A DNA stretch of 64,000 bases, taken from assembly GCA_025403435.1 (NCBI GenBank), contig CM046333.1, forward strand, positions 30,159,453 through 30,223,452, given 5' to 3'. This document shows, piece after piece, positions 58,101-64,000 of the stretch. The translations under genes were made by a program, and so were the position numbers. How positions within the stretch are numbered: the first letter of the stretch is position 1; every line of letters starts with the position of its first letter. Below the pieces are notes generated by a model. It saw only the letters and a list, made by a program, of their open reading frames with translations. It was not told the DNA's origin and did not search any database. The stretch comes from Artocarpus heterophyllus. Its lineage: Eukaryota > Streptophyta > Magnoliopsida > Rosales > Moraceae.

Positions 58101-60363
58101 TTTGCATTGTATCTTAATCCTAAGATGAATAGTGGGCCCGTTGTCTCGACTTGTGTCTTTTGATGTACCAATGAGTGACTTCCACATCTCAATAGTGGTA
58201 TGCATGTCGATACGTTGGAGGCATGACTCTTGATGGCGTAGACCTGTTATTCATAGATATGGAATCCATAGCTCCTCTTTAGGAGTAATGATATCCTCTT
58301 ATATGCGTTGTCCTGTAATTGGAAAACTAGAGCGCTCAACTATTTGGATACATAGGTGTAACCGAATGGTATACTATCTTTGGATGGTAAGTTTTCTAAT
58401 GGTGAGACAATGGAACGTAAGATAAAAATAATCAGGAAGGTAAGACAGAACTTGTGCTTAAGCCGATTATGGATTATCATATGGGGATACGATACATTAT
58501 GATATGTCATGGAGACTTAGCTACACGAGCTTCGTAATTCTATAAAGTTTGAGAGTGCAGCTCCAAGCTTTTAGTGGAGTGGCGTTGGAGTTGATAATTG
58601 TGAAATGTATATTTGGGATATTGGATTTCATAATTATCATGAGCTTGAACTTTATAAGTCCATTTTGGTCCCCTTTGCTAGCTCACAAAATCCTGTAACG
58701 ACACGGCGTGTTTTTTCAATAATTGGTGACTTATGTCGGATTTATCAGATTGGTTTAAAATTTGTAAGAATCAAATAATTCATGTCTGTTTATCGGTTGA
58801 ATTAATTTTGTAATAAAAGTAATTTAAGATAAACTTGTTGAATTATTGGGATCGGATAATTCTTGTCTGTTTATCGGTTGATTTAATTTTGGATAAATTA
58901 GATCAAGATAAACTTGTAGAATTATTGAATTGATTTATTTTCTTAGAGATTATCTTGATAAAGTTTGTTTTGATCATATAACTTTTCTATTGGGTTATTT
59001 GAATCAAAACTGAGACTTTATCCTTTAGAATCTCGGGTGGAAAATAAAAGATTCGAGGAGATTTTTTCTCGGGAGTTCGGCCTGCCGAATGACGTGGTCG
59101 GCCTGTCGATGGGGCCTGTTCGGCCTGCCGATCAGCGGGAGATAAGATTACGCATTTTCATGTGGATCTTATCAGATATTGATCCGAACTTGATTCTGTT
59201 TCAAGTTTTTGAGACCTAATTTGATAAGGACTGACCCCAGGACCAATGGCTATAAAAAGGGAGTAAGTCTCATGATTTACTTAGATCAATAGAGATCAAT
59301 TAAGAGATTAAGAGTGATACTCTTCTAGTGAGCATCTGAAACTCCCTGAGAGCTTTTGTTCACAAATCACGAACACTAGCTTTGGGTTCTCTCTATTTGG
59401 CTGGAAGGAGAGTCACCGGTGGAAGAACTGTACGTGTGAGCCCACACTCACTCTGGTTGTGGATAGAGAATAGCAAAGAAGACTAGTTGGTTGAGGCTCT
59501 TCTGGAACGTTACTTCTCTACACAGGCTGCGGAGGTTCTTCACGTAAAGGTTAGTAAGATCTGTCTAATTTATACATATAGCATGACAAACTTGTGTTTT
59601 GGAAATTACTCTGATGAAAATTTTTAAAAAATTCTGCTGTGCACTGCGTTTCCAACAAGATGAACACAACTGGACCTTTCGGTTGTGGATTAGAGCACAC
59701 ATCTATGGCAAGTACTCCACATCACAAGATGGAGGCATGTCATAGGAGTTGAAGAACCTAGCTAGAGGACCGTCGTCGGTAGTTACAAGGTATACATCAT
59801 ATTCCATAAATGGTTACACTTTCTACACTCGCGAAAGAGATGAGAAGCATCTAGTGCAAAATAGCAGTGTGACTCTCCGTACTGAGGCTATGCATATTGC
59901 CTCTACCAAGGACAAGAATCCGGTATATGGGACCATGAACTACTTTGGTTTCATTGAAGATATTTGGGAACTTGATTATGGGGGATTACACATAGCACTT
60001 TTTAAGTGCAAGTGGGCCGACAATAACTATGTTAAGAATGACGATGACGGCATCACGATGGTTGACTTTAGAAGATTGGGATATAGGAATGATCCCTTCA
60101 TTATTGCATCACAAGCAATCTAAGTTTTTTATACTATAGATCCCCAAGACATGGAGTTGTCACTAGTCGTCCCGACAAAGCCAAGAATAGCTATCGACGG
60201 TGAAGAAGTTGATGAGGATTGCTCAGACATCCCTTCATTCACAAAAGGATTGCCACTGGTTGAAGAGATAGATAATTTTGAAGATGATGTTTCGCAATTG
60301 CTTCGTGAAGATGTGGAATGGATATGTATTGAGGAACCAATGAAAAAAAAGATAAAAAGATAA
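55142..60363 (+). pseudogene. CACTA TNP2 transposase, decayed and split by a solo LTR
   Basis: The transposase-associated N-terminal domain comes first (MDRKWMWDFQLSREYVNGV, then CPCVECEN). TNP2 blocks follow (YCPVCQQARW, HFALSMDGMNPHGNMSSWHS, LMCYL), then the hallmark CLDVMHIEKNVCESVVGTL near 56707, FERYMKVLKDYVKNQNRPEG, and KRARNEKWLQD at 57600-57639. After the solo LTR it resumes with SINGYTFYTRERD, MNYFGFIEDIWELDYGG and FKCKWADNN, ending IKR and a stop at 60361-60363. There are at least five frame changes and several stops. TNP2 cuts CACTA ends; this copy cannot. Confidence 0.88.
57640..59657 (+). mobile_element. Solo LTR of the copia 1/3 family
   Basis: The 2018-base LTR runs from TGTTAGACATG to TTCCAACA, with the perfect duplication AGATG (57635-57639, 59658-59662). 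It carries TATAAAAA at 59251-59258 and a near-palindrome cluster at 59069-59140. It most likely arose by LTR-LTR recombination of a full element that had inserted in TNP2. Confidence 0.95.
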
Positions 60364-60589
60364 GCATCAATAAACCAATTTATGTTAATTTACTTTTAAG
60401 ATTTTTTTTTAAATTATTTCATTTTTCAATCTTTTTTAACGGGTTTTGTATATGTATCTATAGTTAAATTTATGGTGAAAACAGAGATAAAGTATACATG
60501 ATTCTGGGCCATTAGATGCTTAACACACGAGCTGGCCACCATGGGCAGCAAAGAATATTATTATGTGTAAGAAATGTTTAAGAAAATTT
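60364..60589. other. 3' flank of TNP2
   Basis: AT-rich, with no gene. It leads into the hairpin array. Confidence 0.5.
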
Positions 60590-60965
60590 TTTACGACTGT
60601 TTTTGCAAAAACCGTCATGAAAAGGACTTTCCCATGACGGTTTTTGTAAAAACCATCGTGGAAAGCTTCTCATAGCACAAAAATGCTATGAAAAGCAAAA
60701 ATTTTCAAAAACCGTCATGGAAAGTGTCTCATAGCATGTGTTTGCTATTAAAGGCAGGAATTTTCCATGACGGGTTTAGAAAAAACCGTCTTGGAAAACT
60801 AGTCTTCTACGACAGTTTTAACAAAAACCAATTCTTCCACGATGGTTTTAGCAAAAATCGTTGTGGAAGAATTGGTCTTCCACGATGGTTTTTTCTAAAA
60901 CCGTCAAAAACGGTAGTGGAAGAATTAGTCTTCCACGACGGTTTTTTTTAAAACCATCGTGGAAG
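60590..60965. repeat. Hairpin-forming CACTA repeat array between the two genes
   Basis: About ten copies of a CCACGACGGTTTT-type unit occur in alternating orientation (for example ttccacgatggtttt followed by aaaatcgttgtggaa), with spacers such as catagca. They are the same family as the units at the left end. Confidence 0.85.
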
Positions 60966-61135
60966 ATGTGATTCTTCAAATTTTTGAAATTCGTGCCTAC
61001 AACCCATATGTATGCGCGCCCATCACCTCCAAAATTCCTTACCTCCTCTCTTAAATCCCTCTCTCTCTCTCTAAAATCGCCTCCACCAAGCTGCCATCAC
61101 CTCCACCACGCCGCCATCACCTCCACCGCTGGTAA

Positions 61136-61405
61136 GCTCCCCCTCCTTCTCTCTCCTCTTCCCCCTACCTCTCTCTCTCTTCTTTTCCCTCCCTCTCTCT
61201 CTCTCCTCTTCCCCCTCGCCCCCACCCTCACCCGCCCCTCGCCCAGCCCCTCCACCCCCCCACCTGCCCCTCGCCCCCTCGCTCCCCACCCCCCCCCCCG
61301 CCCAGCCCCCCCACCCCACCCGCCCCTTGCCCAGCCCCCTCACCTGCCCCACCCGCCCCTCGCCCCAGCCCCCCCACCCGTCCCTCACCCCTACCCATGG
61401 CCCCC
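61136..61405. repeat. Extremely C-rich low-complexity tract
   Basis: About 270 bases on the plus strand are almost free of A and G, with runs such as ccacccccccccccgccc. The minus strand is correspondingly G-rich, with many G-runs of three or more. Confidence 0.9.
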
Positions 61406-61431
61406 CCTAAGCCCTAGTCTGTCACATGTGT

Positions 61432-61890
61432 ATTATGCAAAATTATGTATTTGAAATTGTAAATTTATGAATATGTGTAATCTGTGAAATTGTGTAATTG
61501 AAGTTGTAAATTTGTGCATATGTGTAATATGTGAAATTATGTGAATATGTGTAATTTGTAGAATTATATATGTAATTGAAATTGTGAATTTGTGAATATG
61601 TGTAACATGTGAAATTATATGAATATATGAAATTGTGTAGTTGAAATTGTAAACTTGTGAATATGTCAATATTTGAATACGTCAAATTATGTCAATATAT
61701 GAAATTGGGAATATTTGTAAATATGTGAGGTTATGTAAATATGTGTAATTATGTGAATATGTGCAATTTGTGAAATTATATATGTAATTGAAATTGTAAA
61801 TTTATGAATATGTGTAATATGTGAAATTATATGAATATGTGAAATTGTGTAAAAATGTAAGAAGTGGAATGTGTGAAGATGTGAATATGT
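61432..61890. repeat. Degenerate AT-rich minisatellite
   Basis: Repeating variants of gtgaatatgtgtaat and gtgaaattatgtg build several imperfect copies of a longer unit. Confidence 0.85.
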
Positions 61891-61951
61891 GTAGTTTGTG
61901 ATTTAATATTAGTATGCATGTGTTAGTTTTTGAATACTTTGCACAGGTACA

Positions 61952-64000
61952 ATGTCTCGCGAGATCGATAGTGACCAGTACGAGGACGAGTACGAGTACG
62001 AGTACGAAGACTGCACTCCATCTTCATCGCAATATAGCAAGGGAAACCAACGCAGTAAGCCATGAAGGCGAATTGAATTTGATCCAAAAGTAGACTTTGA
62101 GCGAAGGGGTATATTAATGAAAAAAATTCATTGGATGAGAAAGAATGGTTTAAGAATTGAAGTGACTTTTGATTCAAAAGGCCAACCGGAAGGCGCACTA
62201 GGCCATGAATTAAGCAGTTAGATTGGAGTCCTCAGACGACAGCACATTCCGATCTGGACAAAAGATTGGAGGTCTAAGGATTTAGATAAAGTAAAAGATG
62301 CGATTTGGAGAGAGATATACAAAGCTTTCATAGTCGAGGATTGGTATAGGAAAAGGGCTTTGAAGGTTTGTGGTGAATTAGCAAAGGGGTTCAGATCCGA
62401 CCTCTACATTACCTTCGTACAGCCATACCTTTCTATTTTAGAGGAGGATGAAAATGTATATAAATGACCTCCTATGGTAGTACACTACTACCCCTCTATA
62501 AACAATGACGATTGGGAAGCTTTTTGTGAGGTATCGACGTTCCACCGAATTCCAACTGCTATTATCAAATGCAAGAAAAATAAGAGCAAAAAATGAATAC
62601 TGCTCTATGGTTGGCCGAGTCGGAAATAGAGAGCTCGAGCAATCCTTGGTACATTAATATTTTACTCATATTACATATATCAATTATTCTATCATTACTA
62701 TGTTACTAACATAGCGTAACACAGTTTGCAAAGACAGGTGCACTGCTAACACGGGAGGAGTTGTGGGTTAAATTACGTCAAGGTCCCGATGGCCAGTTCA
62801 AAAATCCAAAAATAGCAGAAATTGGGAACTTGATTGTAAGTTTACTGACCACGAACAATTAATTTGTAATTTAATACTAGATGAAGGATTGCTTGAATAA
62901 CATGGTTGTGTTATTTTACAGTATGAATACACTATGTAACAAAGTCAAGGGAGCTTCGAATCCGTCGGTAATGATGACATTTTGACGAGGGCACTAGGGA
63001 AACTGGAACATTCAAGACCTCTTCACGGTCAATCGAAGTATGTGAAGCAGTCTCAATACTTCGACCTCCAATCAGGTACTTCGAAATTGAATTCCTAAAT
63101 GTCAAAGATGCAGATGGAGATTGCAGAACTACAGGGTCTTATGACCGAGCTCATTTTCCAAGGACGTTCCAAGTCGACGGATGATAGCATCTCACAACGC
63201 AACAGCTTCAAAGCTAGTTGTAACCCTCCCAATAATGTAGCAGAAGCTCTAGAAGTCCAACTGTCACCTCTCATCAAGAGCCTGAACAATGTAGGCTCTT
63301 CGTTGAGGATAGAGTTAATGGTGGGTGTGCACTTGTTGCACTTAGGAAGGTGTGGATGGAGAGTCTTCCAACTGATACAGTTCATGGACGACTATTAGGG
63401 GAAGAGAACGTGCACATTAGCATCACTACCATCAAAGTTAGAATAGCTGAATTGCCTGTTCCACCACTTGAAGCAATAACTATGGGTGAAGCAGCCGAAA
63501 GCTTCGTCGCATGGTCGAAGAGGTTAGTTGAAGTCATCCCATTGATAAAGACGAGTCAAGCGCCTAGCCATGTTCTAAAAGATCTAAGCGAAAGAAACGC
63601 CAAAAAAAGAAAAGCTGTACAAAAGCAAGAGAATCACAACCTGAGGTAGAACAAGAACAAGAACAAACGATTGCTAATGAGCAACTGCAAGCATTTAACT
63701 TCACTTTAGTACCTCAAGAATTTAAGCAGTTGGCTTTATATGCACATTCTTTTATGCACGATGGGTCGACGATTTAGTGCCCGATACCGGTAAATGTCAA
63801 TGGCAATGAATTGCCTATCTATGTGGGGTATGAAGACATTTACTACTTCATCAACTTTGATAAAATCGGGGTAAACTGTATCCTGGTATACCTCAGGTAA
63901 TAACTTCATCCTTATTTCATATTTTTAAAATATAGGTAGAGTTGTAAGGTGCTTTCAAATAATTGACTGTATTGTTTTTTATTGTAGGTTTTTGATGGAA
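61952..64000 (+). pseudogene. Second CACTA gene: Ptta/TNP1-type with Ulp1-like continuation
   Basis: Start ATG 61952 is followed by an acidic EYEYEYED repeat, then the Ptta/En/Spm domain (GLRIEVTFDSKGQPEG, then IGVLRRQHIPIWTKDWR). Inferred exons: 61947-62648, 62725-62835 (FAKTGALLTREELWVKLRQG), 62922 onward, ending 63896, and a further exon from 63988. The third part contains NDDILTRALGKLEHSRPLHG, a coiled segment and PLEAITMGEAAESFVAW, a block known from CACTA genes upstream of an Ulp1-type cysteine protease domain. Its catalytic part would be outside the window. Stops at about 62063, 62219 and 62465, among others, and a frameshift near 63300 show decay. The function in transposition is not established. 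Confidence 0.7.

Larger units (their letters stand above)
60966..61951 (+). other. 5' untranslated exon and long intron of the second CACTA gene
   Basis: A donor (ctg/gtaagctcc) is at 61132 and an acceptor (tttgcacag) ends at 61946, six bases before the ATG. The intron holds a C-rich tract and a minisatellite. Confidence 0.5.
54512..64000 (+). mobile_element. CACTA (En/Spm) DNA transposon, left end and two genes
   Basis: It starts CACTACAAGAAA at 54512, inside a copia gag; the three bases before it are GTA, the expected size for a CACTA target duplication. It has subterminal hairpin repeats at 54565-54720, a TNP2 transposase gene, a second array at 60590-60965, and a Ptta/TNP1-type gene running off the window. 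No inverted terminus (tttcttgtagtg) is seen in the window, so the right end lies beyond 64000. Both genes are decayed. Confidence 0.88.

Noticed and set aside
61071..61388. A Gly/Arg-rich minus-strand frame of 105 codons
   Set aside because: It is the reverse complement of the C-rich simple tract. Low-complexity DNA often stays open by chance.
60984..61454. A Pro-rich plus-strand frame of 156 codons before the second CACTA gene
   Set aside because: Composition is driven by the C/T-rich tract, and the stretch contains a good splice donor and reads as leader exon plus intron.

Overview
This window is nuclear DNA of a flowering plant, probably a eudicot; the species cannot be named from the sequence. 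It is AT-rich and packed with Ty1/copia, Ty3/gypsy (chromovirus, Athila-like and Tat-like) and CACTA elements. There is one recognisable host gene, split into 14 exons by GT-AG introns. Almost every transposon reading frame is broken by stops and frameshifts.

Layout. Positions 1-18636 hold a three-level nest. An Athila-like element on the minus strand (to 18636) has its 3' LTR cut by a Tat-like gypsy element (minus strand, gag at 1-571), whose LTR is cut in turn by an almost complete copia element (copia 1, 1374-10530, target duplication AATAG). Positions 18637-22178 hold an LTR scrap and anonymous AT-rich DNA. Positions 22179-27000 (minus strand) hold an intact gene for a CHY1-type 3-hydroxyisobutyryl-CoA hydrolase: 383 codons, catalytic Glu/Asp pair, and a C-terminal CKL that suits peroxisomal import. 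Its promoter side runs into a Tat-type LTR at about 27490-28353.

Positions 28590-51596 are an old gag-deleted copia element (copia 2). It is split by a second long copia element (copia 3, 30347-39870, duplication CATAC) and by a rearranged chromovirus (40171-47284, duplication CCTTT). The chromovirus is the oddest object here. Its domains are circularly permuted around one internal LTR, and its outer ends are short tips of the same LTR in the opposite orientation, with a patchwork of copied fragments at one junction. Positions 51597-53570 are the pol remnant of a Tat-type element whose PPT and 3' LTR probably lie at 27490-28353.

From 54512 to the window end is a large CACTA (En/Spm) element inserted in a copia gag remnant. 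It carries a decayed TNP2 transposase gene, interrupted by a copia solo LTR (57640-59657, duplication AGATG), and a second decayed gene of the Ptta/TNP1 type that reads toward an Ulp1-like region. Hairpin-forming subterminal repeats lie at its left end and again between the two genes. Its right end is outside the window.

One motif crosses family borders: clusters of a GC-rich near-palindrome (core TTCGGCCTGCCGA) occur in the U3 of the copia LTRs, again in the copia leaders, and in the LTR of the unrelated chromovirus. No RNA gene or CRISPR array was found. Family calls rest on recognised motifs and not on database searches.
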